This document shows positions 52,257 to 62,565 of a DNA stretch of 64,000 bases, piece by piece. This DNA comes from Elusimicrobiota bacterium (GTDB taxonomy: Bacteria; CAYTYR01; UBA6262). Every line of letters starts with the position of its first letter. Position 1 is the first letter of the stretch. The position numbers and the translations under genes were made by a program. The notes below the pieces were generated by a model. It saw only the letters and a list, made by a program, of their open reading frames with translations, was not told the DNA's origin and did not search any database. The stretch spans positions 1 through 64,000 of the forward strand of contig PMCA01000034.1 in the NCBI GenBank assembly GCA_003153935.1, read 5' to 3'.

Positions 52257-53549
52257 ATGAATATTTGCGTTATCGGCACGGGTTATGTCGGCTTGGTGAC
52301 CGGTACCTGTCTCGCGGACCTGGGCAACCAGGTGATCTGCGTGGACAATAACCAGGACAAGATCAAAATGCTTAAAAAAGGCAAAATGCCTATCTATGAA
52401 CCGGGCCTGGCGGAATTAGTGGCTAAGAATACCAAAGAAAAAAGGCTGGAATTTACCACCAAGATCAAAGAGGGCGTGGGGCAGAGTCAGATCATATTTA
52501 TTTCAGTCAATACGCCGAGAAAAGAAGACGGCGAACCCGACCTGTCCTATGTAGAAAAAGTAACGGCGGAGATCGCTGCTCATATGAAAGATTACAAGAT
52601 CATTGTCGAGAAAAGCACCGTGCCGGTGGAAACGGGCGAGAAAATAATCCAGACCATAAAATTGCATAATCCTCATAAAACTGATTTTGACGTAGTGTCC
52701 AATCCGGAATTCCTGAGGGAGGGCTCAGCTATTGAGGATACTATGCATCCTGACCGGATAGTACTGGGTGTATCCAGCAAGCGTGCGGAAAAGATCATGC
52801 GGGACCTGTACCGGCCGCTGAAAGCGCCGATCATTGTTACGGATATTAAAAGCGCTGAAATAATCAAGCATGCTTCCAATTCATTTTTAGCGATGAAGAT
52901 ATCGTTTGCCAACGCGGTCGCCAATATTTGCGACCGGGTTGGCGCGGATGTTGAAAAAGTGGCGGAAGGAATGGGCTATGACAAAAGAATCGGCAGGGCA
53001 TTCCTGAATGCCGGGGTTGGATTCGGTGGCTCATGCTTTCCTAAGGACTTGGCCGCTTTTATTTATATAGCCAAAAAAAGCGGTTATGACTTCGAGTTAT
53101 TAAAGGCTGTGCAAAAAATCAACGAGCAGCAGAAAAAGATCCTGTTGCAGAAAATAGAAGAGTCGCTGTGGGTTTTAAAGAATAAAACCATAGGTATTCT
53201 CGGCTTGGCTTTCAAACCGGAAACCGATGACTTACGCTCTGCCCCAGCCATAGATATTATCAGGTCATTGCAGGCGGCAGGCGCTAAAATTAAGGCCTAC
53301 GACCCTATCGCCATGGGCAAGGCCCGGAAAGTGCTGTCTGGAGTGAAATATGGCCATAACGCGTATGAAGTGGCCAGGGGCAGCGATATGCTGGTGATCA
53401 TTACTGAGTGGAACGAATTCAAGCAGCTGGACCTGGAACGGGTCAAAAAGCTCCTCCGGACCCCGATTATAGTGGATGGCCGCAATATTTACGACCCAGT
53501 TAAGATGAAAGAGCTGGGCTATACCTATAAGTGTATTGGCCGAAAATAA
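52257..53549 (+). CDS. ugd: UDP-glucose 6-dehydrogenase
   Basis: A 430-residue nucleotide-sugar dehydrogenase: [21 protein letters not shown] (NAD), [48 protein letters not shown], the Lys/Asn block [18 protein letters not shown] and the catalytic Cys in [15 protein letters not shown]. These indicate UDP-glucose rather than GDP-mannose as substrate. It yields UDP-glucuronate for the decarboxylase encoded next. Confidence 0.95.
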   Translation: MNICVIGTGYVGLVTGTCLADLGNQVICVDNNQDKIKMLKKGKMPIYEPGLAELVAKNTKEKRLEFTTKIKEGVGQSQIIFISVNTPRKEDGEPDLSYVEKVTAEIAAHMKDYKIIVEKSTVPVETGEKIIQTIKLHNPHKTDFDVVSNPEFLREGSAIEDTMHPDRIVLGVSSKRAEKIMRDLYRPLKAPIIVTDIKSAEIIKHASNSFLAMKISFANAVANICDRVGADVEKVAEGMGYDKRIGRAFLNAGVGFGGSCFPKDLAAFIYIAKKSGYDFELLKAVQKINEQQKKILLQKIEESLWVLKNKTIGILGLAFKPETDDLRSAPAIDIIRSLQAAGAKIKAYDPIAMGKARKVLSGVKYGHNAYEVARGSDMLVIITEWNEFKQLDLERVKKLLRTPIIVDGRNIYDPVKMKELGYTYKCIGRK

Positions 53550-53566
53550 AATCAGCGGAGGACGTA

Positions 53567-54496
53567 ATGAAGGTGCTGATCACAGGTGGAGCGGGATTCC
53601 TTGGTTCGCATTTATGCGATCTGTTCATTAAAAAAGGCCATTCCGTTATCGCCATGGACAACCTGATAACGGGCAATATGGAAAATATCGACCATTTGGC
53701 CGGGAACAAAAATTTCCGGTTCATCCATCATAATGTGACCGAATTTATGTTCATCCCCGGCAAATTGGACGCCATACTGCATTTCGCCTCGCCGGCCAGT
53801 CCCATAGATTACTTGAATTTACCCATACAAACACTGAAGGTGGGATCACTGGGTACGCATAAGGCCCTGGGGCTGGCGAAAGAAAAAAAGGCCATTTTTT
53901 TACTTGCATCTACTTCGGAAGTTTATGGCGATCCGTTGGTTAATCCCCAGAAAGAAACCTATTGGGGTAATGTCAATCCTATCGGACCGCGCGGCGTTTA
54001 TGATGAAGCCAAACGATTCGCCGAGGCCCTGACTATGGCTTATCACCGGTTTCATGGAGTAGACGTAAAAATAGTCCGGATCTTCAATACTTTCGGCCCG
54101 CGTATGCGCAAAAACGATGGAAGAGTGGTGCCGAATTTTATCGACCAGGCGCTGAAAGGTGAACCCTTGACGGTGTTCGGGGATGGTTCGCAAACCCGCA
54201 GTTTCTGTTATGTTAGCGACATGGTTGAGGGTATTTATCGCCTGCTGCTCAGCAACACCAACGAGCCTGTCAATATCGGCAACCAGGAAGAAATGACAGT
54301 GCTGGAATTTGCCAAATTGATTAAAAAGATTACCCGGACCAAGAGCAAGATAGAGTTCAGGGACCTGCCAATCGACGATCCCAAAGTTAGGCAGCCGAAT
54401 ATTGCCCTGGCAAAGAAATTGATCAATTGGGAACCCAAGATCAGCGTCGAAGAAGGCCTGAACAGAACCATAAAGTGGTTCCTGAAGAATAAATAA
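53567..54496 (+). CDS. uxs: UDP-glucuronate decarboxylase (UDP-xylose synthase)
   Basis: A 309-residue SDR with [84 protein letters not shown] (YxxxK) and [20 protein letters not shown]. The HFASPASP and SEVYGDP motifs are diagnostic for UXS. It converts UDP-glucuronate from Ugd to UDP-xylose. GGAGG precedes the chosen ATG. Confidence 0.94.
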   Translation: MKVLITGGAGFLGSHLCDLFIKKGHSVIAMDNLITGNMENIDHLAGNKNFRFIHHNVTEFMFIPGKLDAILHFASPASPIDYLNLPIQTLKVGSLGTHKALGLAKEKKAIFLLASTSEVYGDPLVNPQKETYWGNVNPIGPRGVYDEAKRFAEALTMAYHRFHGVDVKIVRIFNTFGPRMRKNDGRVVPNFIDQALKGEPLTVFGDGSQTRSFCYVSDMVEGIYRLLLSNTNEPVNIGNQEEMTVLEFAKLIKKITRTKSKIEFRDLPIDDPKVRQPNIALAKKLINWEPKISVEEGLNRTIKWFLKNK

Positions 54497-54579
54497 GCGA
54501 AATTATTGAAAGTTAGTCATATTTGATCCCGGGAAATGAAATAGCTTGGATCTATCTATGCTGAAATAGGGGGAATACA

Positions 54580-55353
54580 ATGAAAGTAGTAATACTGGCA
54601 GGTGGTAAGGGGACCAGGATCAGTGAAGAAACTTTAACTATTCCCAAACCAATGATTGAAATAGGCAGCAAGCCGATTCTTTGGCACATAATGAAGATTT
54701 ATTCACATTACGGGTTTAATGAATTTATCGTTTGTCTCGGCTATTTGGGTTATGTCGTTAAAGAATATTTCTCTCATTATTTTTTGCATATGAGCGATGT
54801 GACCATGGACCTGGCCAAGAATAAAATGCATATCCATAATACCGCATCGGAACCCTGGCAGGTAACACTGGTAGACACGGGGGCGGAGACCATGACCGCC
54901 GGCCGGATAAAAAGGATCGAGAAATATATAGGGACGGACCCCTTCTTAATGACTTATGGTGACGGCGTGGGGGATATTGACCTTAAGGCCCTGGTTAAAT
55001 TTCATCAGAAAAGCAAGGCTCTGGCCACGGTTACCGCGGTCCAGCCTTTAGGTCGGTTTGGCACTTTAGATATCAGTACTACGGGTAAGGTTAATCATTT
55101 CCTGGAAAAACCACAGGGTGACAATAACTGGATCAATGCCGGGTTCTTTGTTTTACAGCCGGAAATTTTTAAGTACATTGAAGCTGATGACATAATATGG
55201 GAAAAAGAGCCGATGGAGAAACTGTCACGGGAAGGGCAGTTGACTGCTTACAAGCATCATGGTTTTTGGCGGCCAATGGATGCCTTAAGGGATAAAATTG
55301 AACTGGAACGGCTCTGGCAGTCGGGTGAGGCCCCCTGGAAGATCTGGAAATAA
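54580..55353 (+). CDS. rfbF: Glucose-1-phosphate cytidylyltransferase
   Basis: A 257-residue RfbF: VVILAGGKGTRISEETLTIPKPMIEIG, KPILWHIMKIYSHYGFNEF, LVDTGAETMTAGRIKRI, MTYGDGVGDI, and the late FWRPMDALRDKIELERLW. It makes CDP-glucose from CTP and glucose 1-phosphate. The 83 bases upstream contain no clear promoter or terminator but separate it from the UDP-xylose genes. It pairs with the dehydratase encoded next. Confidence 0.96.
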   Translation: MKVVILAGGKGTRISEETLTIPKPMIEIGSKPILWHIMKIYSHYGFNEFIVCLGYLGYVVKEYFSHYFLHMSDVTMDLAKNKMHIHNTASEPWQVTLVDTGAETMTAGRIKRIEKYIGTDPFLMTYGDGVGDIDLKALVKFHQKSKALATVTAVQPLGRFGTLDISTTGKVNHFLEKPQGDNNWINAGFFVLQPEIFKYIEADDIIWEKEPMEKLSREGQLTAYKHHGFWRPMDALRDKIELERLWQSGEAPWKIWK

Positions 55354-55363
55354 GCAGGAGATT

Positions 55364-56347
55364 ATGGTGAACTTTTGGCGCAACAAGAGAGTACTGATAA
55401 CCGGCAATGAAGGATTCCTGGGGTCTAATCTGACTCTAAAGCTGCTGGCTGCGGGCGCGCAAATAACCGGTTTGGATATAAGAGTGCGCCGGCCTGATAC
55501 TATTTTTACCAGTAAAGACTATCAGGGGTTCAAGACTATTAAAGGCAGTGTGGCCGATTTCGCCTTGGTTAGGCGTTTAATCAAGCAGAATAAGATTGAA
55601 TTTGTTTTCCACCTGGCGGCCGAGGCCATTGTCGGACGATCGCTAAAAGATCCGTTAAATACATTTGCTTCTAATGTTGAAGGTACCTGGAATATCCTGG
55701 AAGCCTGCCGGCAATTGGGTACAGTGGAAGCGATCATTGTCGCTTCCAGTGATAAAGCCTATGGTAGCCATAAGATATTACCCTATAAGGAAGATGCGCC
55801 ATTGATTGGCGATCATCCTTATGATGTTTCCAAGAGCTGTGCCGACCTTATCGCCTATTCATATTTTCATACCTATAATTTGCCGGTGGCCGTGACCAGG
55901 TGCGGCAATATCTACGGGCCGGGCGACTTTAATTACAGTCGTATAATACCTGATGCGTTGCGCTGCCTTTACTATGGCCGGACCCTGCTGATCCGCAGTG
56001 ACGGCAGATTTACCAGGGATTATGTTTATGTTGATGACATCGTCAACGGGTATATGCTTTTGGCGGAAAAATTGAAGAAACTGAAACTGGCAGGCGAAGC
56101 TTTCAATATCAGCGATGAAAATCCTATTTCCGTGCTCGCCTTGCTGGCGCAGATCAACATGCTTTCCGGTAGAAAACTGAACTATAAAATACTGGACCGG
56201 GCTAAATACGAAATTAAAGATCAATATCTGGCAGCCAACAAAGCCAGAAGGATCTTAGGCTGGAAGCCGCAATTTAATCTGGATGAGGCTCTAAAAATAA
56301 CTATGGCCTGGTATGAAAATTATTTTGGGACTGTTTTATGCCAATGA
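55364..56347 (+). CDS. rfbG: CDP-glucose 4,6-dehydratase-like SDR
   Basis: A 327-residue SDR: NKRVLITGNEGFLGSNLTL, HLAAEAIVGRSLKDPLNTFASNVEGTW, ASSDKAYG, PLIGDHPYDVSKSCADLIA (YxxxK) and RCGNIYGPGDFNYSRIIPD. The SDKxYG, DHPYDVSKSCADL and GNxYGPGDxNxSRIIPD blocks are the RfbG pattern. It is about 30 residues shorter than typical RfbG, with ASSDK for TSDK. It should give CDP-4-keto-6-deoxyglucose. The end overlaps the methyltransferase start by ten bases. Confidence 0.9.
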   Translation: MVNFWRNKRVLITGNEGFLGSNLTLKLLAAGAQITGLDIRVRRPDTIFTSKDYQGFKTIKGSVADFALVRRLIKQNKIEFVFHLAAEAIVGRSLKDPLNTFASNVEGTWNILEACRQLGTVEAIIVASSDKAYGSHKILPYKEDAPLIGDHPYDVSKSCADLIAYSYFHTYNLPVAVTRCGNIYGPGDFNYSRIIPDALRCLYYGRTLLIRSDGRFTRDYVYVDDIVNGYMLLAEKLKKLKLAGEAFNISDENPISVLALLAQINMLSGRKLNYKILDRAKYEIKDQYLAANKARRILGWKPQFNLDEALKITMAWYENYFGTVLCQ

Positions 56348-57474
56348 GGAAATGCAGAGTATGCGGCCATGAATTTTTTAAAGAGCCATTGCTGCGATAT
56401 GAGAATATGCCCAAGGCCGCTCAGTTTTTACCGGACGCGAAATCGGTGGAAAACGAAAAGGGAGAAAATCTAGAAATATACCAGTGTTCGGGTTGCGGAT
56501 TGATTCAGCTAAGTAATGATCCTGTCCCATATTATAAGGAGGTCATACGTGCGGCGGCCTTTTCCGCAGAAATGAAAGATTTCCGCAACAAGCAATTCCA
56601 GAGTTTCGCACAGAAATATTCCCTTAAAGGAGAAAAAGTTATCGAGATCGGCTGCGGCCGCGGGGAATATCTGTCCATAATGCAACAATTGGGCGTAGAA
56701 GCTTATGGGCTAGAATATGCGGAAGAAGCGGTGATGCAGTGCGTCAAGAATGGTCTAAAAGTTTCCCAAGGATTTATCCAAAGCGGTTCTGAAAGTTTAA
56801 AACACGCTCCCTTTAAGGGTTTTTTTATATTGAATTTTCTTGAGCACCTGCCTGACCCGAATTCAACTCTTAGGGGAATATATAACAACTTGATGAATGA
56901 TGCTATAGGACTTGTTGAAGTGCCAAATTTTGACATGATTTTGCGGAAAAACCTTTTCTCCGAATTCATTGGCGACCATCTGTTTTATTTTACCAGGGAA
57001 ACCTTAAATACAACTTTAAAACTTAATGGTTTTGAGATCCTGGAATGTGATGAAGTGTGGCACGATTATATAATTTCCGCGGTGGTTAGGAAAAGAGCCA
57101 AGATCGGCCTGGAACGTTTTTATAAAGATCAGGCGAAACTTAAAAATGAAATCGAAGAATATATTAACCGCTTCCAGGACAAAAAAGTAGCCATCTGGGG
57201 CGCAGGGCATCAAGCCCTGGCCGTGATTTCTTTAACAAATTTAACCGGTAAGGTTAAGTACGTTGTGGATTCCGCCGTATTTAAGCAGGGTAAATTTACT
57301 CCGGCTACGCATATCCCCATCGTTTCTCCCGATACGCTGGGCACTGATCCGGTCGGGGCGATTATAGTTATGGCGGCCAGCTATTCTGATGAAGTGGTGA
57401 AAATCATACAAGGGAAATTCGGGAAGAAGATAGCTATTGCCGTACTGAGAGATTTTGGCTTAGAAGAAGTTTAA
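56338..57474 (+). CDS. Sugar C-methyltransferase-like protein
   Basis: A 378-residue protein with a zinc-binding N-terminus (CRVCGH, then CSGCGL about 45 residues later), a class I SAM domain (VIEIGCGRGEYLSIMQQLG, then LNFLEHLPDP) and a C-terminal domain with VAIWGAGHQALAVISL. This three-part build is that of TylC3/NovU-type C-methyltransferases that act on nucleotide 4-keto-6-deoxysugars. An NDP-sugar substrate from RfbG is likely, since the genes overlap. It could act at C3 or C5; sequence alone does not tell. Confidence 0.85.
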   Translation: MPMRKCRVCGHEFFKEPLLRYENMPKAAQFLPDAKSVENEKGENLEIYQCSGCGLIQLSNDPVPYYKEVIRAAAFSAEMKDFRNKQFQSFAQKYSLKGEKVIEIGCGRGEYLSIMQQLGVEAYGLEYAEEAVMQCVKNGLKVSQGFIQSGSESLKHAPFKGFFILNFLEHLPDPNSTLRGIYNNLMNDAIGLVEVPNFDMILRKNLFSEFIGDHLFYFTRETLNTTLKLNGFEILECDEVWHDYIISAVVRKRAKIGLERFYKDQAKLKNEIEEYINRFQDKKVAIWGAGHQALAVISLTNLTGKVKYVVDSAVFKQGKFTPATHIPIVSPDTLGTDPVGAIIVMAASYSDEVVKIIQGKFGKKIAIAVLRDFGLEEV

Positions 57475-57528
57475 CTGGTGGGACGCACAGTTAATAAATA
57501 TTCCCTGGGAAGATGAGGAGAAAATAGC

Positions 57529-58599
57529 ATGGCGAAGGAACAAGAAAAGTTAAAAGCTGATGAACAGGAAAAAAGAAACCGGTTGAAAAATGAAAAACCT
57601 TATGTGTATAAGAAAATCATGCAATTCGATGAAAAAGTTAAAAAGGGTGAAAGTATAGCGATACTGCAGTTTCAATACAATTACAAATGCAATTTCCGTT
57701 GCCAGCACTGTGACATTACCGGCCTGCGGGATAAAACGGGGGAAAAAAGAAGCTTTACGCCAAAAGACGTAAAGGAACTTTCGCGCCAGGCGGATGAAAT
57801 GGGTCTGGCCCATATCGTGATCACTGGTGGTGAACCGCTGGTTTTCGCGGAATTTGACGAAATTGTTAAGGCCATAGACCCGCAAAAATTTTATATAACC
57901 TCTGATACGAATGGCTGGTTTTTAGATACGAAACGAGCAAAGCATCTCAAGGCCATCGGTATTGACAAAATCCAACTTAGCTTGGACAGCCTTAACGCAG
58001 CTGAACATGATGACTTTCGGCGCAGTCCTGGGTCTCACGAACGATGTTTAAAAGCCATTGATGCGGCTTTGGCCGCCGGTTTGAATATTATTATCCAAAC
58101 CGTGGTTACCAAGCAAAGGGTACGTTCTCAGGAATTTATAGAATTTTTAGAATTTTTGAACGGAAAAGGTGTGGGCGTTTTTGTGACCTACGCGAAACCG
58201 GTCGGAGAATGGACAGGCAATTATGACGTTATGATCAATCGCGATGATATGGATTATCTGCGGGGGCTGGAGAAGAAATATAATGTATTTACCCATCTGA
58301 CCCCGTCTTACGGCCTCAATTTGGGCTGTATTGCCGTAAAAAGAATGGTTTCTATCACTCAGTACGGGGATGTGCTTCCATGCCCGTATATCCATATTTC
58401 ACTGGGTAATTTCTTTAAAGAGCCGCTAAAGGATATTATCGCCAGAGGCATGAAAATCAGATATTTTGGCGAATATCATGATACCTGTTTTATAGCCGAG
58501 GATAGAAAATTCATAGAGGAAATAGAGGCTAAGAAGATATACGGCAAACCGCTTCCGGTTCCTTATACGGAAGTGTTTACGGAAGATGATTATATTTAG
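57529..58599 (+). CDS. Radical SAM enzyme
   Basis: A 356-residue radical SAM protein. The [4Fe-4S] motif CNFRCQHC (Cys 54, 58, 61) is followed by ITGGEPLVF and IQLSLDSLNAAEHD. A shortened C-terminal part with CIAVKRMVSITQYGDVLPCPY resembles a SPASM-like region binding an auxiliary cluster, and the N-terminus is a charged helix. Related proteins act in peptide or sugar modification; the substrate is unknown. It lies between the C-methyltransferase and NeuB-cupin genes, which suggests an envelope-sugar role. Confidence 0.85.
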   Translation: MAKEQEKLKADEQEKRNRLKNEKPYVYKKIMQFDEKVKKGESIAILQFQYNYKCNFRCQHCDITGLRDKTGEKRSFTPKDVKELSRQADEMGLAHIVITGGEPLVFAEFDEIVKAIDPQKFYITSDTNGWFLDTKRAKHLKAIGIDKIQLSLDSLNAAEHDDFRRSPGSHERCLKAIDAALAAGLNIIIQTVVTKQRVRSQEFIEFLEFLNGKGVGVFVTYAKPVGEWTGNYDVMINRDDMDYLRGLEKKYNVFTHLTPSYGLNLGCIAVKRMVSITQYGDVLPCPYIHISLGNFFKEPLKDIIARGMKIRYFGEYHDTCFIAEDRKFIEEIEAKKIYGKPLPVPYTEVFTEDDYI

Positions 58600-58609
58600 A
58601 GGGGGGAAA

Positions 58610-60115
58610 ATGAAGAGTCACGATAAATGGCCATTGTTCGTTTTCGAGATGGCCAATAATCATATGGGTGATGTAGTGCACGGGATGAAGATCATCAGGG
58701 AAATCAGCCGGGTGTGCCAGGGATTTGATTTTAAATTTGCCTTTAAATTCCAATATCGGGATCTTGACACGTTCATTCATCCGGATTTCAAAAATAATCT
58801 TGAATATAAATATGTTAAAAGGTTTTCTGAGACAAAACTTAGCCAAGATCAGTTTAGAACGCTAAAGGATGAAGCGGTTAAAGAAGGTTTTGTTACTATG
58901 TGCACTCCGTTTGATGAGAATTCCGTTGATTTAATTGAAAAATTTGATTTCGACATTATTAAGATAGCCAGTTGTTCCTTCACGGACTGGCCGCTGCTGG
59001 AAAGAATAGCAAGAACTAATAAGCCGGTTATTGCTTCGACGGCAGGCGCCTCCTTGGACGATATAGATAAAGTTGTTAGTTTTTTTACTCATCGGGACAA
59101 AGAATTTGCCTTAATGCATTGTGTCGCGGAATATCCTACTCTAAAAAATAATCTTCAATTAAATCAAATTGATTTGATGAGAGCGCGTTATCCTCAGGTC
59201 GTAGTCGGCTATTCCACTCACGAATCTCCGGATATGTATGAGGCTATCAAAGTGGCCATAGGGAAAGGGGCCAAGATATTTGAAAAACATGTTGGCGTCC
59301 AAACCGAAAAGTATAAATTGAATGATTATTCCGCTACTCCGGAGCAAGTTAAAAAATGGCTGGAGGCGGCCAGGGAAGGTTTGGAGATATGCGGGGTTTC
59401 AGGCAGCCGCATGGATTTTACGGAAAAAGAGTTATCCAGCCTGAGATCTTTAGGCAGAGGGGTTTTCGCCGCGCAAAATATCAAAAAAGGTGAAAGAATA
59501 AACAGGCCCGAGGTATTTCTGGCCATACCTACGCAGGAAAATCAAATTATTGCCAATGATTTCTCAAAGTATGCGGAGTTTTACGCTACGGATAATATAA
59601 AGAAGAATGAGCCGATTCTTTTTAAAAATACTACTAGGATAGATAATAGAGAAAAGATTTATGCCATGGTTCAAAGCGTGAAAGAAGTTATTATGAAAAG
59701 CGGGATATTGGTCCCAAGCAGGCTGGATCTGGAAATTTCACACCATTATGGCATTGATAGGTTTTATGAATACGGATGTACTTTAATAAATTTTGTTAAC
59801 AGGGAATACTGCAAAAAACTTATAGTGGTATTGCCAGGGCAGAAGCATCCGGAACAATATCATAAGGTGAAAGAGGAAACTTTTCATGTTCTATACGGCG
59901 AGGTAATAATAATTCTTGACGGGAAAGAGCGGGTGTGCAAGCCGGGGGAAATAGTAACCGTGGAGCGCGGTATAAAACATATATTTACCAGCAAAACCGG
60001 TGCCATAATAGAAGAAATATCTTCCACGCATTTCCAGGACGATTCATTCTATACCGCGCCGGAAATTGCCAAAAATAAAAACAGAAAAACTCTCATTACT
60101 TACTGGTTAGGCTGA
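58610..60115 (+). CDS. NeuB-like synthase fused to a cupin
   Basis: A 501-residue fusion. Residues 1-270 form the NeuB barrel (FEMANNHMGDVVHGMKII, TMCTPFDENSVDLIEKFD, IIKIASCSFTDWPLL, VVVGYSTHESPDMYEAI, FEKHVGV), which condenses PEP with an aldose or aldose phosphate. Residues about 285-350 are the SAF domain (RSLGRGVFAAQNIKKGERI). Residues about 400-490 are an added cupin (HPEQYHKVKEETFHVLYGEV with metal-type His/Glu), absent from classic NeuB (about 345 residues). The cupin may isomerise or bind the sugar substrate. No NeuA or NeuC is nearby. ATG at 58610 follows GGGGGG. Confidence 0.88.
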   Translation: MKSHDKWPLFVFEMANNHMGDVVHGMKIIREISRVCQGFDFKFAFKFQYRDLDTFIHPDFKNNLEYKYVKRFSETKLSQDQFRTLKDEAVKEGFVTMCTPFDENSVDLIEKFDFDIIKIASCSFTDWPLLERIARTNKPVIASTAGASLDDIDKVVSFFTHRDKEFALMHCVAEYPTLKNNLQLNQIDLMRARYPQVVVGYSTHESPDMYEAIKVAIGKGAKIFEKHVGVQTEKYKLNDYSATPEQVKKWLEAAREGLEICGVSGSRMDFTEKELSSLRSLGRGVFAAQNIKKGERINRPEVFLAIPTQENQIIANDFSKYAEFYATDNIKKNEPILFKNTTRIDNREKIYAMVQSVKEVIMKSGILVPSRLDLEISHHYGIDRFYEYGCTLINFVNREYCKKLIVVLPGQKHPEQYHKVKEETFHVLYGEVIIILDGKERVCKPGEIVTVERGIKHIFTSKTGAIIEEISSTHFQDDSFYTAPEIAKNKNRKTLITYWLG

Positions 60116-60705
60116 TGCTGACGATTGTCTGGGATGTTGATGATGTGCTTAATGACCTTATGCATGCCTGGTTTAAGCATAGCTGGTTAGCTGATCATCC
60201 AGATGGTAAAATCAGATACGAAGATTTGACGGGAAACCCGCCGCATCATTTATTAGGAATGACCAGACAACAGTATTTACGCTCACTCGATGCTTTCCGT
60301 AATTCCGCCAGGGGTCAAGCTATGCTCCCGAACGCGGCGCTTTTAAAATGGTTTCATGTTTACGGACATTTGGCCAGGCATGTAGCTTTGACCAGCAGGC
60401 CGCTTAATACCGTGCCGCTTCTGTCGCAATGGGTTTTCCGGCATTTCGGGGTTTGGATCAGGACCTTCGCATTTGTGCCGGCGCGCGCTGATAAAGCTAT
60501 TCCCTTTTATGACCGCGATAAACGCGGGTATCTGAAATGGCTGGCTAAAACCGATGTATTGGTGGATGATAGTACGGAGAATATTAAAGACGCCAGGGAT
60601 TTGGGAATAAAAGGCTTATTATATCCCAGGACCTGGAATCGAAGCGACTTGACGGTTGATCAGCTTTTAAGGATCTTGACGCAAGAGGTTAAAGCCAAAA
60701 AGTAA
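60115..60705 (+). CDS. HAD-superfamily phosphatase-like protein
   Basis: A 196-residue HAD-like hydrolase. Motif I is WDVDDVLND (Asp7, Asp9), motif II TSRP, and motif IV VLVDDSTENI. The Asp-Val-Asp start and small cap resemble the 5'(3')-nucleotidase branch. A role dephosphorylating the NeuB product or its precursor is a reasonable inference from position, not from motifs. Its ATG overlaps the NeuB stop (TGATG). Confidence 0.82.
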   Translation: MLTIVWDVDDVLNDLMHAWFKHSWLADHPDGKIRYEDLTGNPPHHLLGMTRQQYLRSLDAFRNSARGQAMLPNAALLKWFHVYGHLARHVALTSRPLNTVPLLSQWVFRHFGVWIRTFAFVPARADKAIPFYDRDKRGYLKWLAKTDVLVDDSTENIKDARDLGIKGLLYPRTWNRSDLTVDQLLRILTQEVKAKK

Positions 60706-60713
60706 AGGAAACC

Positions 60714-62513
60714 ATGATTAAATTATCCGACTATGTAATCAAATTTGTGGCAGAACAAAAAGTTAAACACATTTTCATGTTTCCCGGCGGCGGCGCCATG
60801 CATTTAGTTGATTCCGCCGGTAAATGTCCGGGTTTGGAATTTGTCTGTAACCTGCATGAACAGGCTTGCGCTATTTGTGCCGAGGCTTACAGCCAGTGTT
60901 CCGGCAATTTGGGGGTCGCTTTGGTGACCACCGGCCCTGGCGGCACTAATGCTGTTACCGGTGTAGCCGGAGCCTGGATCGATTCAACGCCAATGATGAT
61001 TTTCTCCGGGCAGGTTAAAAGGGCCGACCTGGCTGCCGGCCGCGGGGTACGCCAGATGGGTCCGCAGGAGATAGACATCATTTCTATAGTTAAGCCAATT
61101 ACTAAGTACGCCGTTACGGTAGATGATCCTGAAGATATCCGTTATCACTTGGAAAAGGCGTTGTCTCTGGCTAAAAGCGGGCGGCCGGGTCCGGTATGGC
61201 TGGATATCCCGTTAGACGTGCAATCAGCAATGGTCGATGAAAGAAGATTGAAAAGTTTTTCGCCTAAAGAGAAACCCAGGCTCACTAAGGCATTACGCGG
61301 TAAAATTACCAAAGCGATAGGACTTATTAATCAGGCTCAGCGGCCGGTGATAATTGCCGGTAACGGCGTGCGTTTAGCCGGCGCGTTAGCTGATTTTCGT
61401 GCACTTGCTGATTTTTTGGATATACCGGTGCTAACTACCTGGAAGGCTATTGATTTTCTTCCCCAGGATCACCGTTTATATGCCGGCCGGCCAGGCATAA
61501 TAGGACAACGCGGGGCTAATTTTGTACAACAGAACAGCGATTGCCTGATTATGCTGGGTGCGCGCATGGATCTTTTACAATTAGCTTTTGACCATAAACA
61601 TTTCGCTCGCGCAGCCAAAAAAATAATGGTGGAAATCGATCCCAATGAGATCAAAAAAATGACTGCTAAAATAGATTTGCCCATTTGCGCTGACGCGGGT
61701 TTAGCCATCAGGGAGTTTTTAAGAGCCGGAAAGAAGATAAAATCGCCGGATCGTTCACCCTGGATAAACCGCTGCCAGGAATGGAACAAAGAATATCCCG
61801 TTATATTGCCGCAATATTGGGAAGAGGAGGATATAGTTAATGTTTATGTCCTGATCGATGTCCTATCCGACGCCTTAACCAAAAAAGACGTGGTAGTCCC
61901 GGGCAGCTCAGGCCAGTGCAGCGAAATATTTATGCAGTCATTCAGGGTCAAAGAGGGCCAACGTATTTTAAACACTCCGGGTTTAGGCGCCATGGGGTTT
62001 GGTTTGCCGGCCAGTATAGGCGCCTGTTTAGCTGCTGGCCAGCGCCGGACCATATGTATCAACGGCGACGGCGGTTTCCAATTGAACATCCAGGAACTGG
62101 AAACCGTGCGCAGGTTAAATCTGCCCATAAAATATTTTATTTTAAATAATCACGGATACGCTTCGATCAAAGCTACCCAGAAAAATAGTTTTTCCGGGCA
62201 TTATGTAGCCTGCGATGTTGCCAGCGGTTTAAGCCTGCCTGATATCGCCAAGTTAGCCAAGGCTTACGATATTAAGACCGCTAGCCTGGAAAATCATACT
62301 AATATCAGGGAAAAGATAAGGGAAATATTAGAAACCCCCGGTCCGGTTATCTGCAATGTTAATGTTTCTATAAGCCAGACGGTGGCGCCAAAAGTCATTT
62401 CCAAATTGAACCCCGACGGCTCCGTAGTATCGAAGCCCATGGAAGACATGTGGCCGTTTCTTGACCGTGAAGAGTTTAAGAAAAACATGATCATAAAGCC
62501 CTTAAAAGAATAA
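60714..62513 (+). CDS. ThDP-dependent enzyme of the acetolactate synthase family
   Basis: A 599-residue ThDP enzyme with the three-domain acetolactate synthase layout. The catalytic Glu is in CNLHEQACAICAEAY (Glu49), the middle domain has PVIIAGNGVRLAGA, and the ThDP motif is GDGGFQLNIQE...NNHGY (from about residue 451). Homologues in polysaccharide loci include YerE, which adds a two-carbon unit from pyruvate to a CDP-4-keto sugar. The rfbF-rfbG genes upstream make such a substrate possible. True acetolactate synthase is unlikely because the partner subunit and ilvC are missing. Confidence 0.86.
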   Translation: MIKLSDYVIKFVAEQKVKHIFMFPGGGAMHLVDSAGKCPGLEFVCNLHEQACAICAEAYSQCSGNLGVALVTTGPGGTNAVTGVAGAWIDSTPMMIFSGQVKRADLAAGRGVRQMGPQEIDIISIVKPITKYAVTVDDPEDIRYHLEKALSLAKSGRPGPVWLDIPLDVQSAMVDERRLKSFSPKEKPRLTKALRGKITKAIGLINQAQRPVIIAGNGVRLAGALADFRALADFLDIPVLTTWKAIDFLPQDHRLYAGRPGIIGQRGANFVQQNSDCLIMLGARMDLLQLAFDHKHFARAAKKIMVEIDPNEIKKMTAKIDLPICADAGLAIREFLRAGKKIKSPDRSPWINRCQEWNKEYPVILPQYWEEEDIVNVYVLIDVLSDALTKKDVVVPGSSGQCSEIFMQSFRVKEGQRILNTPGLGAMGFGLPASIGACLAAGQRRTICINGDGGFQLNIQELETVRRLNLPIKYFILNNHGYASIKATQKNSFSGHYVACDVASGLSLPDIAKLAKAYDIKTASLENHTNIREKIREILETPGPVICNVNVSISQTVAPKVISKLNPDGSVVSKPMEDMWPFLDREEFKKNMIIKPLKE

Positions 62514-62565
62514 GAAAACCGTTTATCCGTGCGCGGCAGTAATTCATATGATAAAGAGGTAATTT

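Noticed and set aside
60714-62513. Acetolactate synthase for branched-chain amino acids (ilvB)
   Set aside because: No ilvN or ilvC is adjacent, and all neighbours are sugar genes; the ThDP family call is kept but not the pathway.
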